Part shown: positions 17,109 to 26,001 of the stretch, in pieces | How the letters are laid out: each line of letters begins with the position of its first letter | How positions within the stretch are numbered: position 1 is the first letter of the stretch | Origin: Stakelama portus | GTDB taxonomy: Bacteria > Pseudomonadota > Alphaproteobacteria > Sphingomonadales > Sphingomonadaceae | DNA: 64,000 nt | NCBI RefSeq assembly: GCF_003171655.1 | Contig: NZ_QFZL01000005.1 | Span: 1-64,000 of the forward strand | Direction: 5' to 3' | The notes under the pieces: generated by a model | The model's database searches: none | What the model was told of the DNA's origin: nothing | Seen by the model: only the letters and a program-made list of their open reading frames with translations | Program-made: the position numbers and the translations under genes

Positions 17109-19295
17109 TCAGAAGCGCATCCGGGCTTCGAGCCCGACCGTGCGGGGCCGGCTGGCGACGATGCGCGGCCGACCGGGAAGTTCGATCGCCAGCGACGGCA
17201 GGTCCGACAGATTCGCCGCTTCATCGAACAGATTCTGGGCAAACAGGCTGATGTCCACACCGGCAAGATGCGCCGTCGCGCGCAGATTGACCATGTCATA
17301 GGCCGGACGGACGCGCCGCGTGGCGGGTACGTTCGAGCGGCTGTAGCTCATGTCGACATGCGAATAATCGGCGTGCAGCGTCAGCGGAAAGCCGACATCC
17401 ACATCGGCATCGACCCCGCCATTATAGGTCCATTCGGGCACCTGCTGGATCCGCGCGCCGTTGGGAAAGGCCGGATTGCCCCCGCCATTGGTGATATGCG
17501 CATCGGTATAGCCCGCGCCGAAATTGAAGCTGAGCCAATCGGTCGCTGCGAAATTGCCTTCGATCTCGCCGCCCTGGCTGCGCGCTTCGCCGCCATTGAC
17601 GAGCACGCCGAACCCGCAGGAAAGCGACATGCCCTGCTGCACATCGGACCAGTCGATCCGGTAGAGCGATCCGTTGAGCGTCAGGCGGCGTCCGAACCAG
17701 CGCGTCTTGGCGCCGATTTCATAGCTCCACAGCGAATCGGAATCATAGGAACGCACATCGTCGGGCGTCAGCCCGACCGCGGCGAGCGATCCCGAACAGA
17801 GCGAGGCCGAAAAGGCGTTGACCCCGCCAAGCCGGTATCCCTTGGCGGCGCTGATATAGACCATCGCATCGGGCGCGACATCGACCTGCACTGCGAAACG
17901 CGGATCGACGCCGCTCTCCTTCTGCCGTCCGGTAAAGCTTGCCGGCGTGACGGCGACGCCCCCCTGGCTGCCGGTAAAGGTCACACGCGCGTCGAATACA
18001 CGCGCGCCGGCGATCACGCGGACCCCTTCGACCGGTGTGACGGTGACTTCGCCGAACGCGGCATATTCCTCGGTCTTGGTCAGGAAGTCCTGATCATAGA
18101 CGTTCGACACGACGCCCGGCAGCGGCGAGGGCGGGAAGACGAGACGATTGCTCGCGTCCTGATAGAAGAGACCTGCAGTGAGATTCACCGGGCCGTCGAA
18201 GTCGGACGTGAAGCGCAACTCCTGCGCGGTGCTGTCATAATCGCTCGAAGCCGTCATCACCGCCGGGATGGCGGGGGTGCCGAACAACAGCATCGCGACT
18301 TCGGAATAATCCTCGCTCGCATCGACACGGCGATCGAAGAAGGTCGTCGCCGAGGTGATCTTGCCAAAGCCCGCGTCATATTCCAGCGTCAGCGTGCCGA
18401 GGTCCCAGTCGTCGCTGCCCGGTTCGGCGATGTTGAACAGTCGCTCCTGGACATAATTGCCCGCCTTGACGTCGGCGAGCGAGCGGCCATCGGTCGTGCC
18501 GCGCTGGAACATGTAGCGCGGCGTGAAGGTGAGCGCGCCCATCTTTGCGGCGAGCGTGATGGTGCCGCCGAAACGCTCCGAGCTGTCGACATCGCGTATC
18601 GTGCCGAAATCGACCGGCGCGGCGGGGGAAGCGGTGCGATCATAGACGCCCGATTGGGCCTCCCAATAGCCCGACACGCGCAGCGCAAGCTGGTCGCGTA
18701 CCAGCGGAACGTTGATAGCGCCGTCGATCGAGCCGTTTTCGCCGCCATGCGTCGTGGTGGAAACGCGGCCGAGCAGCGACCCGGAAAATTCGTCGGCATC
18801 GGGCTTGCGGGTGATCAGGCGCACCGTGCCGCCCATCGAACGGGCGCCATAGAGCGTGCCCTGCGGCCCGCGCAGCACTTCGATCCGGTCGAGATCGAGC
18901 ACGCGCGGATCGATACTCCCCGGCAGCGGTGAGTCGTCGAGATAGAAACCGGTCGTGTTTTGACCGAACACGCCGCGCAAGGTCACTGTCTGGGCGGTGC
19001 CGCCAAGGCTCTGCGTATAGCCATAGGCGATATTGGGGATCTGCGCCGCATAGTCACGGAAATCGGTGATGCCCTGTGCCTCGAGCTTTTCGCCCGACAA
19101 GGCGGTGATGCTGAGCGGCACATCCTGCACCGACTGGGCGCGATACTGGGCGGTGACGACGATTTCGTCCGACGCGGCGGCTTCCTGTTGCGTGCTGTCG
19201 TCCGATGTCGCCGACTGCGCCAGCGCCTGTCCCGGCAATGCCAGCGCCACCAGCAGCGAAGCCGATCCGAGCCAGCGAGCGATTCCCGTCTTCAT
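17109..19295 (-). CDS. TonB-dependent outer-membrane receptor (1)
   Basis: A 728-residue receptor with a signal peptide ending ALAQ, a TonB box EIVVTAQYR near residue 44, and a plug domain with LRGVFGQNTTGFYLDDSPLPG and IEVLRGPQGTLYGARSMGG. A 22-strand barrel ends in LEARMRF with the C-terminal phenylalanine needed for outer-membrane insertion. It imports a ligand too large for porins, using proton-motive force through TonB. The next gene, 22 bp downstream, is the BapA-like aminopeptidase, and operator B sits on its promoter, so a peptide ligand is likely. Confidence 0.85.
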   Translation of the reverse strand: MKTGIARWLGSASLLVALALPGQALAQSATSDDSTQQEAAASDEIVVTAQYRAQSVQDVPLSITALSGEKLEAQGITDFRDYAAQIPNIAYGYTQSLGGTAQTVTLRGVFGQNTTGFYLDDSPLPGSIDPRVLDLDRIEVLRGPQGTLYGARSMGGTVRLITRKPDADEFSGSLLGRVSTTTHGGENGSIDGAINVPLVRDQLALRVSGYWEAQSGVYDRTASPAAPVDFGTIRDVDSSERFGGTITLAAKMGALTFTPRYMFQRGTTDGRSLADVKAGNYVQERLFNIAEPGSDDWDLGTLTLEYDAGFGKITSATTFFDRRVDASEDYSEVAMLLFGTPAIPAVMTASSDYDSTAQELRFTSDFDGPVNLTAGLFYQDASNRLVFPPSPLPGVVSNVYDQDFLTKTEEYAAFGEVTVTPVEGVRVIAGARVFDARVTFTGSQGGVAVTPASFTGRQKESGVDPRFAVQVDVAPDAMVYISAAKGYRLGGVNAFSASLCSGSLAAVGLTPDDVRSYDSDSLWSYEIGAKTRWFGRRLTLNGSLYRIDWSDVQQGMSLSCGFGVLVNGGEARSQGGEIEGNFAATDWLSFNFGAGYTDAHITNGGGNPAFPNGARIQQVPEWTYNGGVDADVDVGFPLTLHADYSHVDMSYSRSNVPATRRVRPAYDMVNLRATAHLAGVDISLFAQNLFDEAANLSDLPSLAIELPGRPRIVASRPRTVGLEARMRF

Positions 19296-19320
19296 GCCGT
19301 CACCCCCAATAAAATAAATG

Positions 19321-19356
19321 TGACGTCAGTGTCATTTTTATCGATGCTTCTGTCAA
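19321..19356 (-). promoter_or_regulatory. Operator site B and promoter of TonB receptor 1
   Basis: TGACGTCAGTGTCA at 19321-19334 is identical over 14 bases (15 with the following T) to site C. Reading the minus strand, a consensus -35 TTGACA (19351-19356) is 17 bp from GACACT (19328-19333), so the -10 lies inside the operator. A GGGGGTGA ribosome binding site precedes the receptor ATG. Repression by steric block of RNA polymerase is the simple reading. Confidence 0.7.
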
Positions 19357-19398
19357 CCCGATAGCGGAGTGCCTCTAAATGGCAGTAATCAGACGATT

Positions 19399-20193
19399 TC
19401 AGCCGTTGCTGTCGCCGAGCATCCGAGTCAGTGCCTGTGCCGAATCGCCGATTCGCGCGCCCTGGGGGATCGGACCGTACAGCGCCTGGTACCAGAGCAC
19501 GGCGAGGAAATCGGCGAGATCCTCATTCTTCGGCACGGCGCGCTCCTTGAGCGCGAGCAGGGCGGGATCGGGATGGATCAGCAGCTTGCGCGCCAGCTCG
19601 TCCATCATCGCGCCGAGCGCATAGGCGGAAAGCAGCGCCACGTCATAGGGAACTGCCGTCTGGGGATGATCGCGCAGCAGCGACTGGGCAATCCGTTCAT
19701 ACCATTGCTGGTTGGCGCCATGGGCGAGATCGCGGAAATCCTCGACTTCGTCGCCGAGTTGCAGGATGCAGCGCATCAGTCCGGCATTGGCCTGCATCAC
19801 TTCGAGCCATTTAAGGTGCGAGGCACGAATCGCCTCGAACGGCCCCTTGCCTTCCGGCCGCACCGCCATCATTTCCATCGCCGCTTCGAGATATTCGGCA
19901 AGGACGACGTGCGTCACCTGCTCCTTATTGTCGAAATAGAGATAGAAGGTCGCCGCCGCGACGCCTGCCGCCTCGCATATGTCGGACACGCGCATCGCGT
20001 GATAGCCGACATCGTCGAGCACCTTGATCGCGCCGAATTTCAGCATGTCGCGCGTGCGCTCACCCTTGGTGCGCTTGGGCGCTGCGTCGATCACATGCGC
20101 CAGATAATCGGCATATCGCGCAAAGGAATTGACCTCGCGCAGAGGAACTTCCCGGGTTTTCTGTTTTCTTGCACTGCTCGCTGTCCGCGCCAT
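19399..20193 (-). CDS. TetR-family regulator, probable repressor of the D/beta-peptide regulon
   Basis: A 264-residue regulator. The helix-turn-helix is at about residues 68-90 (RVSDICEAAGVAAATFYLYF), with the TetR signature ATFYLYFDNKEQ. The start used follows an AAGG ribosome binding site; a longer frame to 20292 would cover operator D and the divergent gene. Unlike most TetR proteins, about 45 residues precede the DNA-binding domain (ARKQKTREVPLREVNSFARY). The C-terminal domain should bind the inducer. Operator D lies 25 bp upstream and four similar sites lie around it within 18 kb, so it is the obvious candidate for their ligand-responsive repressor. Autoregulation is expected. Confidence 0.75.
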   Translation of the reverse strand: MARTASSARKQKTREVPLREVNSFARYADYLAHVIDAAPKRTKGERTRDMLKFGAIKVLDDVGYHAMRVSDICEAAGVAAATFYLYFDNKEQVTHVVLAEYLEAAMEMMAVRPEGKGPFEAIRASHLKWLEVMQANAGLMRCILQLGDEVEDFRDLAHGANQQWYERIAQSLLRDHPQTAVPYDVALLSAYALGAMMDELARKLLIHPDPALLALKERAVPKNEDLADFLAVLWYQALYGPIPQGARIGDSAQALTRMLGDSNG

Positions 20194-20203
20194 CGGCTCT
20201 ACC

Positions 20204-20232
20204 TTGCGTCCTAAAACTGATGCTGATATCAG
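20204..20232. promoter_or_regulatory. Operator site D between TetR gene and dehydratase operon
   Basis: TGATGCTGATATCA at 20218-20231, preceded by AAAAC, is a variant of the shared 14-bp motif and lies about 24-25 bp from both divergent start codons. For the rightward operon TTGCGT (20204-20209) and TATCAG (20227-20232) are 17 bp apart, again putting the -10 in the operator. It can serve both autoregulation and control of the dehydratase-transporter-ligase operon. Confidence 0.65.
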
Positions 20233-20255
20233 GTTTCTATTCTTCAGGGGACAGT

Positions 20256-20753
20256 ATGGACGTTCAGGACAAAAGAGCAATCGTGGCGGCAACTCCGGGC
20301 ACGGCGCTGGGCGAATCGCAATGGCTTACCGTGACTCAGGCGATGATCGACCATTTCGGGATCGCGACGCTGGACGATGATCCGATGCATGCCGATCCGG
20401 AATGGGCGGCGAACAAGGGGCCATTCGGCAAGACCGTCGCCTATGGCTTCATGACGATGGCGCTGCTCACCCATATGCTCCACGAGACATTGGGTGAGGG
20501 CCCGGCGCGCGAGCCGGAGCGGACCGGCTATTTCCTCAATTACGGATTCGACAAGATGCGGCTGGTTGCGCCGGTCCCGGTCGGATCGCGCATCCGTGGC
20601 AAGTTCCGGCTCGACGATCGCACGCTCGACGAATCGGGGCGCGCACGGCTTACGATCGGCGTCGAGATCGAAATTGAGGGCGAGGAACGCCCCGCGCTTG
20701 CCGGCACCTGGCTGGCGATCTGGGTGCCGCCCAGCCGCGACGCTCAGCCGTGA
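20256..20753 (+). CDS. MaoC-like hot-dog dehydratase
   Basis: A 165-residue single hot-dog domain protein. The hydratase-2 motif is visible as ATLDDDPMHADPEWAANKGP followed by KTVAYGFMTMALLTHM, with the catalytic Asp and His of the D-x(4)-H pattern in DDDPMH. Family members hydrate or dehydrate enoyl-CoA/3-hydroxyacyl-CoA esters. It starts at an ATG after CAGGGGACAGT and overlaps the transporter gene by GTGA. As the first gene of an operon that also makes an acyl-CoA ligase, it probably acts on the acyl part released from the imported compound. Confidence 0.7.
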   Translation: MDVQDKRAIVAATPGTALGESQWLTVTQAMIDHFGIATLDDDPMHADPEWAANKGPFGKTVAYGFMTMALLTHMLHETLGEGPAREPERTGYFLNYGFDKMRLVAPVPVGSRIRGKFRLDDRTLDESGRARLTIGVEIEIEGEERPALAGTWLAIWVPPSRDAQP

Positions 20754-22036
20754 CCGAGCGCGCCGCGCTGACCGGACCCAGGCTCGGTTTCTGGGCGCTG
20801 GGCGGATTCGGGACGGGCGTGATCAACACCGTCCCGGCCGCCCTGCTTCTTTATTTCTGTACCGAGATACTGGCGATATCGCCGGGACTGGCGGCGCTGG
20901 CGGTGCTGTTGCCCAAGCTGTCGGCGATCCTCTGGGATCCGATCGTCGGCGGCTGGTCTGACAATACGCGCAGCCGGATGGGTCGACGGCGGCCCTTTAT
21001 CCTCGCCGGTACGATCGGCGTGCCGCTCTTCTTCATCCTGCTCTTTTCCTGGCCTTATCCGCAGGGCGACGCGGCGTTTTTGCCGGTGATGCTCTTCTAT
21101 CTGTTGATGACCAGCGCCTATTCGCTGTTCGCCGTGCCGTTCGTCGCGGTGCCCGCCGAGGCAAGCCCCGATCCGGTAGTGCGCGAGAGGATCACGGGAT
21201 GGCGGATCGGCTTTGCGATGATCGGGGTCTTCTTCGGCGCGGCGGCCGGCCCCTTCATCGCCGAACAGGTCGGTGGCGGACGTGGCGGCTATGTGGTGAT
21301 GTCGATCGTCATCGCGGCAATGTGTCTGTTCGCGCTCACCAGCACCTTCTTTGCCACGCCGTCGCATTTCGTCGCTCCGCCTTCTGGCGACGTTGCTCCG
21401 GCGCGCGCGCGATTCCGGGCCGGCGCCCTGATCCGGGGCGCGGGCAGGTTCTGGATGCTCACCGCCGTCTATATCCTTCAGCTGATCGGAATCGGCGCGG
21501 TTACGGCGCTCACACCCTATTGGATGGTGCAGCTCGCCGGGCATTCCGCCGGAGAGACCGGCACCGCGCTCGGTGCGATGTTCCTCGCGACGATCGTCAC
21601 CGTGCCCCTGTGGATGCGTGGCATCGCGCGCTGGGGAGCGAACCGGGCGCTGATTGCGGCAGCGGCGATGTTCGGCGGCGCCGCGCTGCTGCTGTCGATG
21701 CCGGACCGCGTGCCCATGCTGCCGATCTATGTCGCGCTCGGCGTGCCCTTCGCGGGAATCCAGGTCGCGGCGTTCGCGCTGGTGGCGCATGCCATCCATG
21801 CCATTCCGGACGATCGCGAGGGGTTGTTCACCGGTATCTGGACCGCAGGCGAAAAGAGCGGCCTCGCTCTGGGTGCCGCACTGTCGGGGCTGGGGCTGCA
21901 ACTGGGCGGATTCATCTCCGCCGCACCGACGCAAAGCACCGAAGCCGTCGAAACGCTGCGCTGGCTGATCGCGGCAGGGCCGCTTGCCTGTATGGTGCTC
22001 AGCCTCGCCCTGCTCGTTCTTGGGAACCGCAAATGA
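20750..22036 (+). CDS. MFS transporter of the GPH:cation symporter type
   Basis: A 428-residue inner-membrane protein with about 12 hydrophobic segments. Between segments 2 and 3 it has WDPIVGGWSDNTRSRMGRRR, the loop typical of the glycoside-pentoside-hexuronide symporter group. Related sphingomonad transporters sit in catabolic clusters for many non-sugar substrates, so sugar transport should not be assumed. GTG start overlapping the dehydratase stop; its own stop overlaps the ligase ATG. It would carry a hydrolysis product from periplasm to cytosol. Confidence 0.75.
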   Translation: MTERAALTGPRLGFWALGGFGTGVINTVPAALLLYFCTEILAISPGLAALAVLLPKLSAILWDPIVGGWSDNTRSRMGRRRPFILAGTIGVPLFFILLFSWPYPQGDAAFLPVMLFYLLMTSAYSLFAVPFVAVPAEASPDPVVRERITGWRIGFAMIGVFFGAAAGPFIAEQVGGGRGGYVVMSIVIAAMCLFALTSTFFATPSHFVAPPSGDVAPARARFRAGALIRGAGRFWMLTAVYILQLIGIGAVTALTPYWMVQLAGHSAGETGTALGAMFLATIVTVPLWMRGIARWGANRALIAAAAMFGGAALLLSMPDRVPMLPIYVALGVPFAGIQVAAFALVAHAIHAIPDDREGLFTGIWTAGEKSGLALGAALSGLGLQLGGFISAAPTQSTEAVETLRWLIAAGPLACMVLSLALLVLGNRK

Positions 22037-23565
22037 CCGATCTGCCCGATACGCTGCTGATCGACGCCATTCGGCGCTGGGCACGGGATACACCCCAGGC
22101 CGAGGCGCTGATCCATGGCGCGCGGCGCATCTCCTATGCCGAGCTTGAGCGTGAAATCGACCGGCTGGCACTGGCGATGCTTGCCAGCGGTGTGGCGCCG
22201 GGCGATCGGGTCGCCTGCCTCGCCCCACCCGAACCGATATTCGTGACGAGCCTGATCGCGGCCAATGCGATCGGGGCAATCTGGATCGGGCTCAACCCGC
22301 GCTACAAGCTCGAAGAGCTGCGCTTCATCGTCGGCGACAGCACCCCCCGGCTATTGATCGCGCGCGGCGAGATCGACGGGCGCGACTATGGCGAAGAACT
22401 GGCGGCGCTTGCCGCGGAATGCCCGGGGATGCGCATCGTCGTCGATCGGGACCTGCCCCAATTCCTCGCCGAAGCCAAAGCGCTTCCCGCCAAGGATATC
22501 GCCGCGAACCGACCGGACGGACGCGAGGCGAGCATGATCGTCTACACTTCGGGCTCGACCGGCCGCCCCAAGGGCGCGCTGTTGTCGCAGGCGGCGATCC
22601 ATGCCTTTGCCGAGGCGCAGAACCGGCTCTGGCCGATCGCTCCGCTGCGCGTGCTCAACTATTTCCCGATCAACCATATCGGCAGCGTGGTCGACATCAG
22701 CCTGCCCGCGCTGGTCGCGGGCGGCACGGTGGTGCTGATGGAGAAATTCGATCCGGCCGCATCGCTCGAGCTGATGCAACGCGAAGGCGTCACGCTCTGG
22801 GCAAGCGTGCCGAGCGTTTTCCAGATGCAGCTCGACTTGCCCGATTTCGACCGGTTCGACCTGTCGGCGGTGCAGCTGATCGTCTGGGAAGGCGCGCCGA
22901 TGGCCGAGCCGCTGATCCGGCGGCTGCACGCGATCCTTCCGCAGCTGGCGACCAACTATGGCATGACCGAAGCGACAAGCGCGATCCTGGCGACGCCGCC
23001 GTGCGACGATCCGGCGCTGCTCGCCCGATCGGTCGGCCATCCTTTCGCCTATGCCGAAGTGCGACTGGTCGACGCGTCGGGCAATGTCGGTGAGGAAGGC
23101 GAAATCCAGCTGCGCTCGCCACTGGCAACGCTCGGCTATTGGAACCGGCCCGACGCCACCGCCGAAGCGATCGACGCCGATGGCTGGCTGCACACTGGCG
23201 ATATCGGACGACGCCTGGCTGACGGCAGCTACGCGATCGCCGGGCGGATCAAGGAAATGTACAAGTCGGGCGGCTACAATGTCTATCCGCTCGAAGTCGA
23301 AGCGGTGATCGAGGAGCATCCGGGCGTCCATGGCTGTGCCGTTATCGGCGTCCCCGATCCGCTATGGGATGAAGTCGGCGTCGCCTTCATCATCGCCGAT
23401 GCGAACGTGACCCAGGCCGATATCCTCGCACATTGTCGCACGCGGCTGGCCAACTACAAGCTGCCCAAGCGCATCGAACTGCGCAGCGCGCTGCCGCTGC
23501 TGCCGATCGGCAAGGTCGACAAGGTGGCATTGCGCCGCGAAGCCCGCGAACACGCGCCCGGCTGA
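22033..23565 (+). CDS. AMP-forming acyl-CoA synthetase (ANL superfamily) (1)
   Basis: About 510 residues, activating a carboxylic acid to its CoA thioester. Motifs in order: IVYTSGSTGRPKGALLSQ (P-loop A3), NYGMTEATS (A5), WLHTGDIGRRLADG (A7), GRIKEMYKSGGYNVYP (A8) and the catalytic lysine in LPIGKVDKVALRR (A10). The start is the ATG in the ATGA overlap with the transporter; anything upstream in the frame is shadow. With the dehydratase and the transporter it forms one operator-D-controlled operon. The substrate is probably the acid freed by the acylase or deacylase. Confidence 0.8.
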   Translation: MTDLPDTLLIDAIRRWARDTPQAEALIHGARRISYAELEREIDRLALAMLASGVAPGDRVACLAPPEPIFVTSLIAANAIGAIWIGLNPRYKLEELRFIVGDSTPRLLIARGEIDGRDYGEELAALAAECPGMRIVVDRDLPQFLAEAKALPAKDIAANRPDGREASMIVYTSGSTGRPKGALLSQAAIHAFAEAQNRLWPIAPLRVLNYFPINHIGSVVDISLPALVAGGTVVLMEKFDPAASLELMQREGVTLWASVPSVFQMQLDLPDFDRFDLSAVQLIVWEGAPMAEPLIRRLHAILPQLATNYGMTEATSAILATPPCDDPALLARSVGHPFAYAEVRLVDASGNVGEEGEIQLRSPLATLGYWNRPDATAEAIDADGWLHTGDIGRRLADGSYAIAGRIKEMYKSGGYNVYPLEVEAVIEEHPGVHGCAVIGVPDPLWDEVGVAFIIADANVTQADILAHCRTRLANYKLPKRIELRSALPLLPIGKVDKVALRREAREHAPG

Positions 23566-23602
23566 ACCGGGCACCGAAATCGTTCCTGCGCAGACCGTTG
23601 GC

Positions 23603-23620
23603 GGACATGAAGCCATGTCC
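23603..23620 (+). terminator. Hairpin after acyl-CoA synthetase
   Basis: GGACATG (23603-23609) and CATGTCC (23614-23620) form a perfect 7-bp stem with a 4-nt loop, 38 bp after the ligase stop. There is no T-run, so it may be only a Rho-dependent end or an mRNA-stabilising hairpin. Confidence 0.35.
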
Positions 23621-23692
23621 GGACCATGGGCATGCCTGTCGGAAATGAAGGAAAATCTCGCGCCCAACCCGCCTGACTCGTCACAAAACGGA

Positions 23693-23723
23693 TTAGACAT
23701 TTGTAAAACTGATGTCATAATCA
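23693..23723 (+). promoter_or_regulatory. Operator site E and promoter of TonB receptor 2
   Basis: TGATGTCATAATCA at 23710-23723, preceded by AAAAC, follows the shared scaffold TGA-8-TCA. A -35 TTAGAC (23693-23698) and a -10 CATAAT (23716-23721) are separated by 17 bp, and the -10 is inside the operator. The receptor's GTG follows an AGGGAGGG ribosome binding site. Confidence 0.6.
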
Positions 23724-23748
23724 CTTTTGGGAATCAGGGAGGGTCGTT

Positions 23749-25926
23749 GTGACAAGTCATATTCGCAAGATCGTGAAGTGGAGTCTTTGCACCGGCGTCG
23801 CATTCGCCGGCATCGCACAGGCACAGGCACAGCGGGCGCCGCAGAGCAGCCCGACCGCACAAGACGATGCGGTCCCCGAGATCGTCGTCACCGCCGAACG
23901 TCGCGAAACGCGGCTGCTCGACACGCCAATCGCGCTGACGGCATTCACCGCCGCCGATCTGGAAGATGCCAATGTCTCGCGGATCGAGGATCTGGCGGGG
24001 CAGATTCCGGGCGTTTTCATCGCCGACCGCAGCCTGCGCACACAGTCGATCGCCATTCGCGGGCTTTCGGCCGATCTCAACAATCCCGGACTCGATCAAA
24101 GCGTCGGCATCTATGTCGACGGCGTCTATATGGGCCGCGCGACCCCGGGCAACGCCAGCCTGTTCGACCTGCAACGGATCGAGGTTCTGCGCGGGCCGCA
24201 AGGCGCGCTCTATGGCAAGAACACCATTGCCGGCGCGATCAACTATATCACGCGCCTGCCGGGCGATACACTCGAAGGCAGAATCGAAGCGGGATATGGC
24301 AATTACGATGCCTGGCAGCTCCGCGCTTCGGCGAGCGGGCCGCTGAGCAACGGCATATCGCTCGGGCTGGCCGGTGCAATCGATCAGCGCAGCGGCTTCG
24401 TCCACAACACGGCCACCGGCACCGATCAGGACAATCTCGACGCACTGGCGCTGCGCGGCACGTTGCGCATTCAACCGAGCGCCGACATCGATATCATCCT
24501 GCGCGGCGATATCGGCCGCGACCGCACCAATGCGGGCAGTTCGGATGTGCTGAACAATGGTGCCTTTGCCGGGACGCCGCTGGCCGATGCCGATCCGAAC
24601 GACCGCACCGTCACGCAGAATCGCGATCCGGTGCAGGATCGCGACACCTGGGGCGTTTCGGCGGAAATCGACTGGACGCTCGGCGCCGGGACGCTGACCT
24701 CGCTCACTGCGTGGCGCGGCTTCACCTGGCACAATTTCGCCGACAACGACTATACCGTGCTCGACATGCTCGCATCGGGCATCGACGAGGACCAGCAACA
24801 GGTTTCGCAGGAAATCCGCTATGCGGGCGAAGCCGGCGCGCTGACCTATGTCGCCGGGCTCTACTATTTCCATCAGCAACTCGACACCAACTCGATCTCG
24901 ACGGTCGGCGTCGATCTGGGCATCTATCCCAACCCGGTCGACGCGATCGTGAAGGGCGACGTGACGAGCGACAGCTATGCCGCGTTCCTGCACGGCGACT
25001 ATGCCTTTTCGGACCGGCTGAGCCTGACCGCCGGGCTGCGCTACACCTATGAAAAGAAGAAGCTGGTGCATGCGCAGCAGGGCGACCCGTTGCAGCTATT
25101 GCTTCCCAATATCCCGCAGCGGACGCTCGACCGGTCGGAGGATAATTTCTCCCCTTCGGCGAGCCTCAACTACAAGCCGGGCGAGGATGTGCTGCTCTAT
25201 GCCAGCTATTCGCGTGGCTTCAAATCGGGCGGCTTCAACGTCTTCGGCGTCTCGCCGACCGACGATGCGCGCTATGCCCCGGAACATGTCGACAGCTATG
25301 AAATCGGCGCCAAGGCAGCGATACTGGGCGGCCGCGGGCGTATCGCGATTGATGTCTTCCGCATGGATTATTCCAACCTGCAGGTGAATCAGCTGATCAA
25401 TGTCGGCGGCGTGCCGCGTTTCATGACGTCGAATGCGGCATCGGCGCGGACGCGGGGGCTGGAGGCGGAACTGGTGCTGCGTCCGGCACGCGGCTTCGAT
25501 CTGACCGCCACCTACACCTATCTCGACGCGAATTTCGTCGACTATCGCAACGCGACCAGCGGCGGCGCCGACTATACCGGCAACCGGCTGCCTCGCGCAC
25601 CCGAACATAGCGGCAGCATTGCCGCGCAATATGTGACGCCGCTCGCCGGCTCGCTTGAACTGTTCGTTCGCGGGGAAGCGACTCTGCACAGCCGCGTCTA
25701 TTTCGGCGCCGACAATGCCTACAGCCAGGGCGGCGTTGCGCTGTTCAACGCGCGTTTCGGCATTCATGACGAAAAGAGCGGCTGGGGCGTCTATCTCTGG
25801 GGCCGCAATATCGGCAATCGCGACTATGCGATCCAGCGATCGAGCGGCGCGATCGTGCCCGGACAGGCGATCCAGACGCTGGGCGCGCCGCGCACCTATG
25901 GCGTCGAAGCGACGTTCGACTTCTAA
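23749..25926 (+). CDS. TonB-dependent outer-membrane receptor (2)
   Basis: A 725-residue receptor. Signal peptide residues around CTGVAFAGIAQAQAQ, TonB box EIVVTAERRETRLLDTP, plug motifs IAIRGLSADLNNPG, GIYVDGVYMGRATPG and IEVLRGPQGALYGKNTIAG. The barrel ends GVEATFDF with terminal Phe. It starts at GTG 23749 and ends before a strong bidirectional terminator, so it is monocistronic. Carrying its own copy of the TetR operator, it is presumably a second import route for the same or a related ligand as receptor 1, although the two differ clearly in sequence. Confidence 0.85.
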   Translation: MTSHIRKIVKWSLCTGVAFAGIAQAQAQRAPQSSPTAQDDAVPEIVVTAERRETRLLDTPIALTAFTAADLEDANVSRIEDLAGQIPGVFIADRSLRTQSIAIRGLSADLNNPGLDQSVGIYVDGVYMGRATPGNASLFDLQRIEVLRGPQGALYGKNTIAGAINYITRLPGDTLEGRIEAGYGNYDAWQLRASASGPLSNGISLGLAGAIDQRSGFVHNTATGTDQDNLDALALRGTLRIQPSADIDIILRGDIGRDRTNAGSSDVLNNGAFAGTPLADADPNDRTVTQNRDPVQDRDTWGVSAEIDWTLGAGTLTSLTAWRGFTWHNFADNDYTVLDMLASGIDEDQQQVSQEIRYAGEAGALTYVAGLYYFHQQLDTNSISTVGVDLGIYPNPVDAIVKGDVTSDSYAAFLHGDYAFSDRLSLTAGLRYTYEKKKLVHAQQGDPLQLLLPNIPQRTLDRSEDNFSPSASLNYKPGEDVLLYASYSRGFKSGGFNVFGVSPTDDARYAPEHVDSYEIGAKAAILGGRGRIAIDVFRMDYSNLQVNQLINVGGVPRFMTSNAASARTRGLEAELVLRPARGFDLTATYTYLDANFVDYRNATSGGADYTGNRLPRAPEHSGSIAAQYVTPLAGSLELFVRGEATLHSRVYFGADNAYSQGGVALFNARFGIHDEKSGWGVYLWGRNIGNRDYAIQRSSGAIVPGQAIQTLGAPRTYGVEATFDF

Positions 25927-25952
25927 CCCCATCCTTCGGGTCGCAACAAAAA

Positions 25953-25989
25953 GGGGCGGCGCGGGAATTCCCCGCGCCGCCCCAATTTT
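25953..25989. terminator. Bidirectional intrinsic terminator
   Basis: GGGGCGGCGCGGG (25953-25965) pairs with CCCGCGCCGCCCC (25971-25983) around a 5-nt AATTC loop. An A-run (ACAAAAA) lies on the left and AATTTTT on the right. It serves the convergent receptor 2 and serine hydrolase 3 genes. Confidence 0.9.
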
Positions 25990-26001
25990 TATCGCGGTAT
26001 G

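Noticed and set aside
16692..18932. 746-codon plus-strand open frame over TonB receptor 1
   Set aside because: The receptor on the other strand has TonB box, plug and terminal Phe. The plus frame has no recognisable domain.
9064..22036. Microcystin mlrABCD cluster
   Set aside because: MlrB-like folds, a transporter and a BapA-type enzyme are present, but I see neither the MlrA membrane protease nor the MlrC metallopeptidase. Only the general idea of an unusual peptide is kept.
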